Below, piece by piece: positions 26,376 through 35,476 of a stretch of DNA of 36,226 nucleotides. The DNA is from Azospirillaceae bacterium (lineage in GTDB: Bacteria; Pseudomonadota; Alphaproteobacteria; Azospirillales; Azospirillaceae). Position 1 is the first letter of the stretch. Each line of letters opens with the position of its first letter. The DNA lies in assembly GCA_028281465.1 (NCBI GenBank), contig JANQJV010000298.1, positions 1 to 36,226 on the forward strand, read 5' to 3'. The notes beneath the pieces are model-generated. The model saw only the letters and a program-made list of their open reading frames with translations. It did no database searches and was not told the DNA's origin. Made by a program: the position numbers and the translations under genes.

Positions 26376-27581
26376 ATGGATGCGCTGTGCCGTGATTGTA
26401 CCTCCTTGATTCCCAGGCTTGTCCCCGGCGAGCGGGTGTGTCCGGTGTGCGGCTCGGGGCGCATTGTCGCCCATGCTGATCTGTTGGCACTGCACATCGC
26501 CCACATCGACTGTGATGCGTTCTATGCGGCGGTGGAGAAACGGGATAATCCGGCGCTCCGCGACCAACCGGTGATCGTTGGCCACACGGGTGGCCGCGGC
26601 GTCGTGACCACCGCCTGTTACGTGGCACGCCGGTATGGGCCGCGTTCGGCCATGCCGATGTTCAAGGCCTTGCAGCTCTGTTCACACGCTGTGGTCGTTC
26701 CGCCGGACATGCCGAAGTACAAGGCGGTCAGCCAGCACATTCGTCGTATTTTGCTGGGCGCGACACCGGTCGTGGAGCCCTTGTCGTTGGATGAGGCGTA
26801 TCTCGACTTGGCGCCGGAGATCCGTTCCGACCCCCGATTTCCGGCTCAGGTGATGGCCGACGTGGCCCGGCGTATCGAGCGCGAGGTCGGCATCACCGTC
26901 TCGATCGGGCTGGCCGCCAATAAGTTCCTTGCCAAACTCGCCTCCGATCTGGAGAAGCCACGCGGTTTCACGGTCATTGGGCAGACCGAGGCGGCTAGCC
27001 GACTGGCGATGATGCCGGTTCGCCGTCTGATCGGCGTTGGTGACGCGACGGCGAAACGCCTGGAAGCCTCGGGCATCACCACCATCGGCCAGTTGCAAGG
27101 ATTGTCGGAAGGGCAATTGGTTGCACTGTACGGCCGGTTCGGCCGGCGTATCGCCGCCTATGTGCGCGGCGAAGACGACCGGCCGGTGACGCCGGAGCGG
27201 GATTCCAAGAGCATCTCGGTGGAGACGACGTTCGACCACGATCTGTCGGAGCTGGTCACCCTGGAAGCCGTGTTGCAGCGGATGTGCGCCCGTTTGGAGG
27301 TGCGCTTGCGCCGCAGTGGTTTGGCTGGCCGATGCACGGTGCTCAAGGTCAAGACCGCAGATTTCCGGATTTTGACCCGCAACCGCCAACTCGGTGTGCC
27401 CAGCCAGCGGGCTGAGGTGGTGTTTGGTGCCTTGCAATCATTGTTGCGACAGGAGGCCGACGGGCGCCGTTTCCGCTTGCTTGGGGCCGGCATGGTTGAG
27501 CTGTGCGATGCGCGACACGCCGATCCGCCAGACCTGTTCGCTGCTGCCCCGTCCGTGCCGTCCGGCGTATCGCTGCGCTGA
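26376..27581 (+). CDS. dinB: DNA polymerase IV with N-terminal zinc-binding motif
   Basis: A 401-residue Y-family translesion polymerase. Residues 1-40 carry CRDC and CPVCG, a likely four-cysteine zinc ribbon found in many alphaproteobacterial DinB proteins but not in E. coli DinB. The palm domain has HIDCDAFYAAVEKRDNP and PLSLDEAYLDL with the metal-binding acidic residues; SIGLAANKFLAKLASDLEKPRG follows, then the helix-hairpin-helix thumb (IGVGDATAKRLEASGI) and the little-finger domain. The far C-terminus lacks an obvious clamp-binding motif. The start is ATG 26376 or GTG 26364; neither has a strong ribosome-binding site. No SOS box was identified. Confidence 0.92.
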   Translation: MDALCRDCTSLIPRLVPGERVCPVCGSGRIVAHADLLALHIAHIDCDAFYAAVEKRDNPALRDQPVIVGHTGGRGVVTTACYVARRYGPRSAMPMFKALQLCSHAVVVPPDMPKYKAVSQHIRRILLGATPVVEPLSLDEAYLDLAPEIRSDPRFPAQVMADVARRIEREVGITVSIGLAANKFLAKLASDLEKPRGFTVIGQTEAASRLAMMPVRRLIGVGDATAKRLEASGITTIGQLQGLSEGQLVALYGRFGRRIAAYVRGEDDRPVTPERDSKSISVETTFDHDLSELVTLEAVLQRMCARLEVRLRRSGLAGRCTVLKVKTADFRILTRNRQLGVPSQRAEVVFGALQSLLRQEADGRRFRLLGAGMVELCDARHADPPDLFAAAPSVPSGVSLR

Positions 27582-27722
27582 AAGCGGTTGAGGGCTGCGA
27601 CCATCGTTTCTTTTCCGCAAGGCAGCCGGTACAACAGCGGCGCGGGCGCAAAGCCTGCGTTCCATCGTACCGAGGACGCAGGAGCCCCGACCTGCGACCG
27701 ATTCGAACAAGAGGAGCGAACA

Positions 27723-28091
27723 ATGTCTGGCCGGAAGATCTATGAAGGCAAACAAGGCGATGTTCTGGTGCAGCTATATGGGAGCGAGGCCATCGATCCG
27801 GAGTTCTATATTGACGGCGTGCATGGGATTTTGAACACCGGTAGCAGCGTGAAACTCAATCTCTATACGCTTGCAGTGGATAGCACGGCGGACGTACAGA
27901 GACGGGAGGTGGCATGCCGTCTGGCCATGTCGACACCGCAGTTCGTGCGCTTGGTTGATATGCTCAATGCCTATGTTCAGCAGCTCCGTCAACAGGCGGT
28001 GCAGGCCCAGCAGGTGGAGGGTGCCCAGTCGGCCGTTGCCAATGCGGCCTCCGATGGCCGCGGGCCTGACGGTGGGCCGCGGCCTGCATGA
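27723..28091 (+). CDS. Small DUF3467-like protein
   Basis: A 122-residue protein with a good ribosome-binding site (GAGGAG about ten bases before ATG 27723). Residues 20-95 have a pattern reminiscent of DUF3467: a strand region (DPEFYIDGVHGILNTGSSVKLNLYT) followed by RREVACRLAMSTPQFVRLVDMLNAYVQQLRQQ, where P..F..L...L...I..Y is the family's helix. The C-terminus is Gln/Ala/Gly-rich and probably disordered. The function of the family is unknown. It lies 241 bases before the membrane protein gene on the same strand; whether they form one unit cannot be told. Confidence 0.6.
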   Translation: MSGRKIYEGKQGDVLVQLYGSEAIDPEFYIDGVHGILNTGSSVKLNLYTLAVDSTADVQRREVACRLAMSTPQFVRLVDMLNAYVQQLRQQAVQAQQVEGAQSAVANAASDGRGPDGGPRPA

Positions 28092-28332
28092 CGCAGCCGG
28101 CCCAACTGTGGGTGGCGGTGGCACGGGGTGCATACCGAGATGTCTCCCGTTTTTCGTGGTTGGGTATGGAGGACGGGCCCCGCTGCAGACGGGAGTCAGG
28201 CCACATCTACGCCTGTTTAGGCTATTCATCGTAGGTTACACATGGCGTGTGGTTGGCTCTGCCGACCATTGTGCAACCCTTGCGAGCCATCCCCGGCGTG
28301 ACCGGCGAACGTGGTGAGACGGACCCTGTGCC

Positions 28333-29874
28333 ATGACCGCAAATCTTGTCGACCGCTTCGACCTGCCCATGGCAACGGCAGCGTTTCTGCTTTTCCTGGT
28401 CTCCGTCAGCGGTCATTTCACCTACGAAGGGCTCGCGCTCGCCTATCCCAACAATCCGGTCTTGGCCTTAGCGATAACAGTGGCCATCCAGGGTACCATT
28501 TTTCTGGCCCTGATTTATTTGCCGCAAATTCAAGCCGTTGGGCGTGTGTTGTGTTTCGCCGTCTATGTTTTTGCCACCATCTTTTCGGCCCTGTTCGCCT
28601 TCATCTATCTCTATCATAGCGGCTACGGTGATGCGGAACGGGCCCATGCGTTGCGCCGTACCGCCTCGTTTCTGCAGGCCGAGCTGTCGGTCCTGGAAGC
28701 GGCGGAGAGCCGGTTCATCGCCGAGGCGCAGGCGCGGTTGGTGGAGAAGGATACGCTGGTTCAGGCGGAGTTGGAGAGCGGCCTCGTGTCGGGCCGAGGC
28801 GAGGGCGAGGGACCAGTCTACTTCCGTTTGAAGCAGGAATTGGACGTCGAGACCAGGTACCTTGCTCTCTTGCAGCAGCGCTACGATCAATTCCGTGTCG
28901 CGGCCGACGAATTGCATAGGGTGTTGTCGGCAGCGGCTTATGATCCCGGCGACGTGTCCCGCCTGTTGGCTCGGCTGACGGCCTATTGTGCGACGTGTAC
29001 CGATCAAGGTGGGCCGGCCCAAGGCAAGACGGTCGATGATCTGATCGTGTCGTTCACCGACCGGGCCGGGTATCTGCCGTCATCATTCGAGGCCGCCTTT
29101 ACCATGTTGATGACCGACATTGAGCGGCGGCGGGTTTGGATCACCCTGATCCAGGCCAGCTTGTTTGATGTGTTGTCGCTCTTCGTCGGTTTGGTCCGCG
29201 CGATGATCGTCACGAAACCGGCACCGGCTTCGGTCGCGAGGCGCCAACGCCGGCCATGGCTGATCGACACTTTGCTGTTTCTTCGCCGGCTGCGCCTGCA
29301 GCGCTTGCGTTTGCAACGCATACACCAGCGCTATTTGTCCGATCCGCCGAGGCCGGCTGGGGCGGACGGCATGGCCCTGGTCGAAGCGGTGCCGGTGGTC
29401 GACCCAGACCCGGTGGTGGACGAAGCACCGCCGGCCGCCTTCACGGAGACCGCACACGAGCGCGATGAGGCGCGGCTGGAGCGGTTCGCCTGGCAGTTGC
29501 TGTCCACCTGCGTCTCGGTCGCCTGGCGGGAGAATGAACTGCTCGAGCCTCTCAAGGTGTTGATCAAGAAGCTGGAGCGTACGGGGGCCAACCTGACCGG
29601 CGATGCTCTTGGTGTGCGGCGAATCGACATCCGCTACAACGAGCGTCTCGGGGCCGTGTTCAACGTGCTCATGAGCCATGGTGTGTTCCACGACGATGGC
29701 CATCGCACCCACTATCGGCTTAGCCGCGATCCGGCCAACGAAATCTTTGTCGATGCCTTCTACCGGATAGCCGCCTCCGACGCCGAGCGGGCGTTGCAGT
29801 TCGTGCGCCAGCCGAGCCGGGAACTGATGTGGTGGGTCGACCCCGGTCTTCGGCAGCTTGAAATGCGCACCTGA
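28333..29874 (+). CDS. Four-helix membrane protein with large predicted periplasmic domain, unknown function
   Basis: A 513-residue protein. Three membrane helices lie at about 12-34, 43-64 and 71-95. Residues 97-265 form a helical, coiled-coil-rich domain with a CATC motif near 217, and a fourth helix lies at about 268-292. The next stretch (300-345) is rich in arginine (RRLRLQRLRLQRIHQRY), which by the positive-inside rule puts the C-terminus in the cytoplasm and the 97-265 domain in the periplasm. The C-terminal part (about 380-513) looks like a folded helical domain with a winged-helix-like DIRYNERLGAVFNVLMSHGVF.DDGHRTHYRL. I know no family for it. The architecture suggests signal transfer across the membrane, which is inference. 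Confidence 0.7.
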   Translation: MTANLVDRFDLPMATAAFLLFLVSVSGHFTYEGLALAYPNNPVLALAITVAIQGTIFLALIYLPQIQAVGRVLCFAVYVFATIFSALFAFIYLYHSGYGDAERAHALRRTASFLQAELSVLEAAESRFIAEAQARLVEKDTLVQAELESGLVSGRGEGEGPVYFRLKQELDVETRYLALLQQRYDQFRVAADELHRVLSAAAYDPGDVSRLLARLTAYCATCTDQGGPAQGKTVDDLIVSFTDRAGYLPSSFEAAFTMLMTDIERRRVWITLIQASLFDVLSLFVGLVRAMIVTKPAPASVARRQRRPWLIDTLLFLRRLRLQRLRLQRIHQRYLSDPPRPAGADGMALVEAVPVVDPDPVVDEAPPAAFTETAHERDEARLERFAWQLLSTCVSVAWRENELLEPLKVLIKKLERTGANLTGDALGVRRIDIRYNERLGAVFNVLMSHGVFHDDGHRTHYRLSRDPANEIFVDAFYRIAASDAERALQFVRQPSRELMWWVDPGLRQLEMRT

Positions 29875-29895
29875 CCGGGGTCTCGACCCCGGTCG

Positions 29896-30333
29896 TCACC
29901 AAATGGTTTCGGCCAGATCGCCCTCTTTCTCATGCTGGAATTCGATTTCGGCGATTTCCTGGGAAACGAAATCGCGCATGGAGACGATGCCGACCACGTG
30001 GTCGTTCTGGACCACCGGCAGGTGACGCACATTGCACCCATCCATCAGGATCAGTGCGTCGCGCACCGTGGCCGTGGGCGCAATGGCGGCCGGGTGCGGC
30101 GTCATCACGTCGCCGAGCCGGGTGGCCTTCGGATCCAGGCCTGGGGCGATGACGCGGCACACCAGATCCCGTTCGGTAAAGATTCCAGCCAGATGATCAT
30201 TCTCATCCGACACAATCATGGCGGCGACGTGTTTGGCGGCCATGAGGCGGGCGGCCTGCTGGACCGTGGCTGGCGGCGGTGCGTGGACGACGTCGCGATG
30301 TTTCATCACGTCCTCGATGCGTCTGTGCAGCAT
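29896..30333 (-). CDS. CBS-domain pair protein
   Basis: A 145-residue stand-alone protein with two CBS domains (VHAPPPATVQQAARLMAAKHVAAMIVSDENDHLAGIFTERDLVCRV and the second AAIAPTATVRDALILMDGCNVRHLPVVQNDHVVGIVSMRDFVSQEI). CBS pairs bind adenine nucleotides and usually act as energy or redox sensors. The start at 30333 is well supported by AGGAGG six bases upstream; the longer frame to 30387 has no support. It lies downstream of the EamA gene on the same strand and converges with the membrane protein gene. Confidence 0.9.
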   Translation of the reverse strand: MLHRRIEDVMKHRDVVHAPPPATVQQAARLMAAKHVAAMIVSDENDHLAGIFTERDLVCRVIAPGLDPKATRLGDVMTPHPAAIAPTATVRDALILMDGCNVRHLPVVQNDHVVGIVSMRDFVSQEIAEIEFQHEKEGDLAETIW

Positions 30334-30506
30334 CGGATGCCTCCTGAATGCCAGGAACCTGGGTCTGCTCGGAAGGCAGGCGCACACGGGCCGTGCCGTC
30401 CGGAGACGTCAGGGGTGTCGGGGAGCGACACCAGCTCGGCTATGGCGGTGCAGCGAAACACTCCCTATCCGATATGGGTAAACCGAATGCCGTCCAAGCT
30501 GAGGCA

Positions 30507-31403
30507 TTATGCCGCGGACCCGCGGGTTCGCGGTGGGCGGTCGCGGGCGGCGACCATGACGGTGGCGCCGATCACCATGACACCGCCGATCCACGTGAAG
30601 GCGGACGGGATTTCGCCGAACAGGAAGAACCCGAGCAGCATGGCCCAGACCAGTTTCATGTAATCCACGGGCATGACCACGCTGGTATCGGCCCGGCGTA
30701 AGGCTTCGGTCAGCGAGAGCTGCGCTGCTGTGCCGGTCAGGCCGAGCAGCAGCAGCCAGCCCCACAGTGCCGGTCGGTCCGGCCATGTCCATACAAGAAG
30801 CGCCGGCGGCAGCGACAACACCGACATGAACAGGGCGGTGTAGAAGACGATGGTGGCACCGGTTTCGGTGCGCGACAACTGCTTGATGACGATCAGCGTC
30901 ATGCCCCAGAGCGTGGCCGAGCCCAGGGCGTACAACGCACCGAAATGCATGGATGGTCCCGGCTGTAGAATCACCACGGCGCCGGCGAAACCCAGCAACG
31001 TCGCCGCCCAGAGACGGGGCCCGGCCTGTTCGCGCAGGAACAAGACCGCGAGCAGGGTGGCCATGATGGTGGCGCTGAACTGCAGTGCGTTCACTTGGGC
31101 CATGGGGGCGAGCGACACGGCGGTGAAGAATAGCATCATGGCGCATGTATTGAGCGCTGAGCGCAGCAGCAGGGTAGGCAGGCGCGCGGTGGTCCAGGTG
31201 AGTCCCTGCAGGGCGGTCAACCAGGGCAGCACGGTGAGGAAGCCAAAGGCATTGCGGAAGAAGGTGATTTGCAGCGGGTGGAGGTCGTCGGCCAACACGC
31301 GGATCACACTCTGCATCAATGTGAACGCCAAGGTCGCCGCCAGCATCAGGGCCATGCCGAGCAGAGGTTGGCCGGCATGGGGGGTGATTGCTGGGTGAGT
31401 CAT
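30507..31403 (-). CDS. EamA/DMT-family transporter
   Basis: A 298-residue inner-membrane protein with ten predicted helices in two EamA repeats, the usual drug/metabolite transporter layout. The first repeat holds the segment ITFFRNAFGFL and ends with LREQAGPRLW; the second contains GATIVFYTALFMSVLSLP and SVVMPVDYMKLVWAMLLGFFLFGEIPS, with the characteristic P..Y..L......G...F.E motif. Close relatives are annotated as S-adenosylmethionine or riboflavin transporters, but the substrate cannot be read from the sequence. The start at 31403 gives MTHPAITPHAGQP; the frame extends to 31433. Confidence 0.88.
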   Translation of the reverse strand: MTHPAITPHAGQPLLGMALMLAATLAFTLMQSVIRVLADDLHPLQITFFRNAFGFLTVLPWLTALQGLTWTTARLPTLLLRSALNTCAMMLFFTAVSLAPMAQVNALQFSATIMATLLAVLFLREQAGPRLWAATLLGFAGAVVILQPGPSMHFGALYALGSATLWGMTLIVIKQLSRTETGATIVFYTALFMSVLSLPPALLVWTWPDRPALWGWLLLLGLTGTAAQLSLTEALRRADTSVVMPVDYMKLVWAMLLGFFLFGEIPSAFTWIGGVMVIGATVMVAARDRPPRTRGSAA

Positions 31404-32665
<1,262 letters not shown>

Positions 32666-32672
32666 TGAAGGT

Positions 32673-32698
32673 GGGGCGTGTTACGGTACGCACGCCCC
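32673..32698 (+). terminator. Probable terminator hairpin after ilvC
   Basis: GGGGCGTG (32673-32680) pairs with CACGCCCC (32691-32698) around a ten-base loop, directly behind the ilvC stop. The downstream sequence TCTACTTCC is only partly thymine-rich, so termination may be weak or Rho-assisted. Confidence 0.5.
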
Positions 32699-33248
32699 TC
32701 TACTTCCCCACCCTCGCATGAATCACTGTTCAGGTCAGACCGACCGCTTAACGATTGTTTGCTTCATCCCATGGGCCAGTCGAAACCGTCCAGCAAAAAG
32801 GCCGGTGCCATCACGCGGATGAGGGGCTCGAGCCGGTCGGTGTAGCGAATCTGCGTGTTGTTGATACGGAAGCCGCGCCATTGGCAATCGGAGAACATGC
32901 ATTCTGAAGATGAACGTGGAACGCTATCAACGACGCGGGGCCCTGGAGGGCAAAAGCTCCATGCCGACATCCGATCCGTCGTCGAGACTGGGTGAAGAGG
33001 CGGCATCGGAGCCCTTGAGGCGATCAGATGAACCCTACGGGAAAGCCACCCGAGCCTCCTGCCTGACCAGCCTTGTGAGCAATTGCAAAAAACTATTCCA
33101 GAAGTAAGCAAAGGTGCTACAAAGCTTCTTGGATGCTACCAGCCAAGCTTGGCCATGGCTCCAGCCATAGGTGGCATTCTCTCCTAACTCAGGCCCACCC
33201 GTGTCAAAACGGTGGGGTCCTCTTCATGTGCGCGCTCACGAACGCCTG
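32699..33248. other. Non-coding or decayed stretch at the edge of the low-GC cassette
   Basis: No convincing intact gene is present in about 550 bases. Overlapping opposite-strand frames (32764-33111 minus, 32910-33107 plus) are open but lack recognisable domains and good ribosome-binding sites; one may be a remnant of an insertion element or another lost gene. The last 130 bases hold several imperfect inverted repeats: AAGCTT-containing arms at 33122-33127 and 33143-33150, and CCCACCCGT (33194-33202) with ACGGTGGGG (33209-33217, one bulge). The latter lies 30 bases before the small gene and could be a terminator-like or regulatory hairpin. Confidence 0.35.
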
Positions 33249-33440
33249 ATGACGACAATGAACAACTATGAGATTGACGTTGATGAGCTTTATCCCGCTG
33301 GCGCGATCGAGAAGAAAAAGATACGCGGTGCGTTGCGCTCCCCTATTTTCTTGATGGTCACCTCGAACCAGCCTCATCCAACGCACCTTGCGCGCGCATT
33401 CCTGTCTGGATTCGGAATCTATGTAGGGCGCAATGACTAG
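33249..33440 (+). CDS. Short protein encoded upstream of, and overlapping, an ATP-grasp ligase; possible modified-peptide precursor
   Basis: A 63-residue protein if started at ATG 33249 (60 residues from 33258); the frame is open back to 33171. The N-terminal part is acidic (NNYEIDVDELYPAGA), the middle basic (IEKKKIRGALRS), and the C-terminal part mixed (IFLMVTSNQPHPTHL... then AFLSGFGIYVGRND). It overlaps the ATP-grasp start by eight bases (ATG 33433, stop TAG 33438-33440), so the two are probably translationally coupled. A leader-like charged half followed by a different C-terminal half next to ATP-grasp ligases recalls ribosomal peptide precursors, but no known core motif is visible. It could also be a small partner subunit or a gene fragment. 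Confidence 0.5.
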   Translation: MTTMNNYEIDVDELYPAGAIEKKKIRGALRSPIFLMVTSNQPHPTHLARAFLSGFGIYVGRND

Positions 33441-34458
33441 TGCACGCAACAATTATCTTTTTGGAATCTTGACCTCTCTGTGTTCTGAAATCGATGCGAA
33501 AATTGTTGTTGATCCCGCCTTCAAACGGGCTGGATACATCGAGTTTTTGAATGGGAAGAGGGCATTTTTTAAGGGGACCTCATTTGATATCAACGGACAA
33601 GGTTCCAGCCAAATTGCACGGGACAAGGACTATTCGGCATATTTTTTGGCGATGGAGGGCTTGCAGGTTCCACAAGGCGTTCTTTGTTTTTCTCCGCGAT
33701 TCATAGAAAAAATCAGACGCAAGAACGCCGATGTTGCCAGGGCTCTTGCCTCCTTTTCAGTCGCGATAGAGTTTGCCGAAAAGCACTCGTATCCCGTGAT
33801 CGTTAAGCCTAATGAGGGAGCGGAGGGCGACGGTGTCCGGCGTATCACCGACGTTGATGGCCTGTGTTTGCATCTTGGCAGACTCTTCGAGGAGCACGAA
33901 CGTGTCTTGGTTCAACGCCAATATGACGGATTGGATCATCGGATCGTTGTACTTGATGGTGAGGTTATATCCGCGTACCGTCGGACACCGCTGAGCATTG
34001 TCGGTGATGGTGTTTCCACCGTGGCCGAGCAAATGCACACCGTTGCTGATAACCTGAGACGCTCGGGCGTGACTCCTTCTCTTGTTTTCGACCAGGTATC
34101 GATAAGCGATTTTCTTACCACTTCGGGACGGAGTTTGGACAACGTTCCGGAAGCCGGGGATGTATGGCCGCTTCTACCAAACGCCAACCTGTCGATGGGA
34201 GGTAGAGTGGATGATATGACAGATTGCGTTTGCCAGGAGTTTGGCGACATTGCTACTCGGGCCGCGTCCGCCCTAGGGCTCCGATACGCCGGAGTGGATA
34301 TTCTATGCAGTGGCCTTGACGCGTTTGATCCGTCATATGTCGTGCTGGAGGTGAACTCAGCACCGGGATTGAATAACTTTGGCCGTTCTGGTGAGCGAGA
34401 AAACGACGAAGTGGTTGGACTATACCGCCGCCTGCTTGCGGCTTTGGAGGCCCGGTAG
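33433..34458 (+). CDS. ATP-grasp ligase, cyanophycin-synthetase/GshAB-like type (first of a pair)
   Basis: A 341-residue ATP-grasp enzyme, expected to join a carboxylate to an amine or similar group through an acyl phosphate. Before the ATP-grasp core there is a RAFFKGTSFDINGQGSSQIARDKDYSAYFL segment (43-72), a pre-grasp motif with the conserved Asp-Lys. The core has YPVIVKPNEGAEGDGV (lysine 125, glycine-rich loop), LVQRQYDGLDHRIVVLDGEV, the IVGDGVSTVAE motif (189-199) seen in cyanophycin synthetase and GshAB, and a C-terminal LEVNSAPGLNNF with metal-binding Glu and Asn near 305-307. All catalytic motifs look intact. GC content is visibly lower than in the rest of the window. The next gene starts four bases after its stop. 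Confidence 0.8.
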   Translation: MTSARNNYLFGILTSLCSEIDAKIVVDPAFKRAGYIEFLNGKRAFFKGTSFDINGQGSSQIARDKDYSAYFLAMEGLQVPQGVLCFSPRFIEKIRRKNADVARALASFSVAIEFAEKHSYPVIVKPNEGAEGDGVRRITDVDGLCLHLGRLFEEHERVLVQRQYDGLDHRIVVLDGEVISAYRRTPLSIVGDGVSTVAEQMHTVADNLRRSGVTPSLVFDQVSISDFLTTSGRSLDNVPEAGDVWPLLPNANLSMGGRVDDMTDCVCQEFGDIATRAASALGLRYAGVDILCSGLDAFDPSYVVLEVNSAPGLNNFGRSGERENDEVVGLYRRLLAALEAR

Positions 34459-34462
34459 ACAG

Positions 34463-35413
34463 ATGGTGAAAAATAGAGAACGGGTGTTCGTAAAATGTCT
34501 GGAGCAGTATTGCAGAGCTTTCGAGGTTACCCTTGAATCTTACTCGCATGACTGGATATCTCGTCTCTCGAAGGGAGCGAAGCACCATGTCATCATGGGG
34601 TATGATTTGGGACTAAATTCATCATCATCAGCCCAGGTATGCTCCGATAAAGCAGCGACCTTTACGTTGTTGGAGAGCCAAAATGTGGCAAGTATTCCCC
34701 ATCACTTATTTCTTGAACCATGGAAAATGCAGTTTATCGAGAAAGCTGGCAACTGGGGTGAAATAACCAAGCTACATAACTCTTACGGTGGAAAGACAGT
34801 TGTCAAGCAGAATGACGGAACGGGTGGTAGGGGTGTCTTCCTCGTTGAAGATATCAACGGCTTAGAGAAAGCTGTCACGGAGATTTTTTCACAAGGGAGA
34901 AGTGTGTCAATCTCACCCTTCCTTGAAGTAGAGAGAGAGGCCCGGTTCTGCATTTCCCATGGGCGTGTGGTTCTTTGCTACGAAAAGCTGCGGCCATCTG
35001 TTGTCGGTGATGGGGTTAGCTCTGTCTTGGAACTGGCGCTTGCATCCCAAATTGACCTTCAGGCCACCTGGTTTGAGCGCGTCGATAAGAACTACACTCC
35101 ACCGGAAGGCGAAGAGTGTCTGTTAGATTGGAAACATAATCTTGGTGGTGGTGCCGCCCCAAGACGTTTGAATAGTGATGCCGATGACGTGAAGGATGCC
35201 CGTGATCTTGCTCTGAGCGCCTTTCGCACCCTTGGACTCTGTGCGGCCTCTGTTGACGTGGTGTGTGTTAAGAAATCCTGGATGGTCTTGGAGGTAAACA
35301 CGGGAATAATGATCGAGAACGCTTTTCGGGCAGGCTTGATTTCTCTCGAAGAAGCACAGGAGATATATAACGAACTATTGAGTCATTTGGGTTTCTGTCA
35401 GAACGAACTGTGA
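34463..35413 (+). CDS. ATP-grasp ligase, second of the pair
   Basis: A 316-residue ATP-grasp protein, started at ATG 34463, four bases after the previous stop; the frame extends upstream into the first ligase but that part is not conserved-looking. Motifs: GYDLGLNSSSSAQVCSDKAATFTLLES (47-72), SIPHHLF, KTVVKQNDGTGGRGVFLVED (111-130), EVEREARFCISHGRVVLCYEKLRPSVVGDGVSSVLEL (155-191), and a C-terminal WMVLEVNTGIMIENAF. It shares the GDG.S and LEVN signatures with its neighbour but is clearly a different subfamily, so the pair may add different residues or act on successive intermediates. It is low in GC and uses AT-ending codons freely, as the first ligase does. Confidence 0.78.
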   Translation: MVKNRERVFVKCLEQYCRAFEVTLESYSHDWISRLSKGAKHHVIMGYDLGLNSSSSAQVCSDKAATFTLLESQNVASIPHHLFLEPWKMQFIEKAGNWGEITKLHNSYGGKTVVKQNDGTGGRGVFLVEDINGLEKAVTEIFSQGRSVSISPFLEVEREARFCISHGRVVLCYEKLRPSVVGDGVSSVLELALASQIDLQATWFERVDKNYTPPEGEECLLDWKHNLGGGAAPRRLNSDADDVKDARDLALSAFRTLGLCAASVDVVCVKKSWMVLEVNTGIMIENAFRAGLISLEEAQEIYNELLSHLGFCQNEL

Positions 35414-35476
35414 ATACGGTCGATTTCCCCTTTAGCTGCGCCATGCAAGGGGACTTCGACGCCGCAAACGGCCTGC

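Noticed and set aside
29932-30663. + strand frame across the CBS gene and the gap behind it
   Set aside because: It mirrors the CBS-pair gene and crosses the EamA/CBS junction without a start signal; the - strand gene has a strong ribosome-binding site.
32764-33111. 115-residue - strand frame after ilvC
   Set aside because: No recognisable domain and no clear ribosome-binding site, and a + strand frame overlaps it; kept only as part of the decayed region, not called as a gene.
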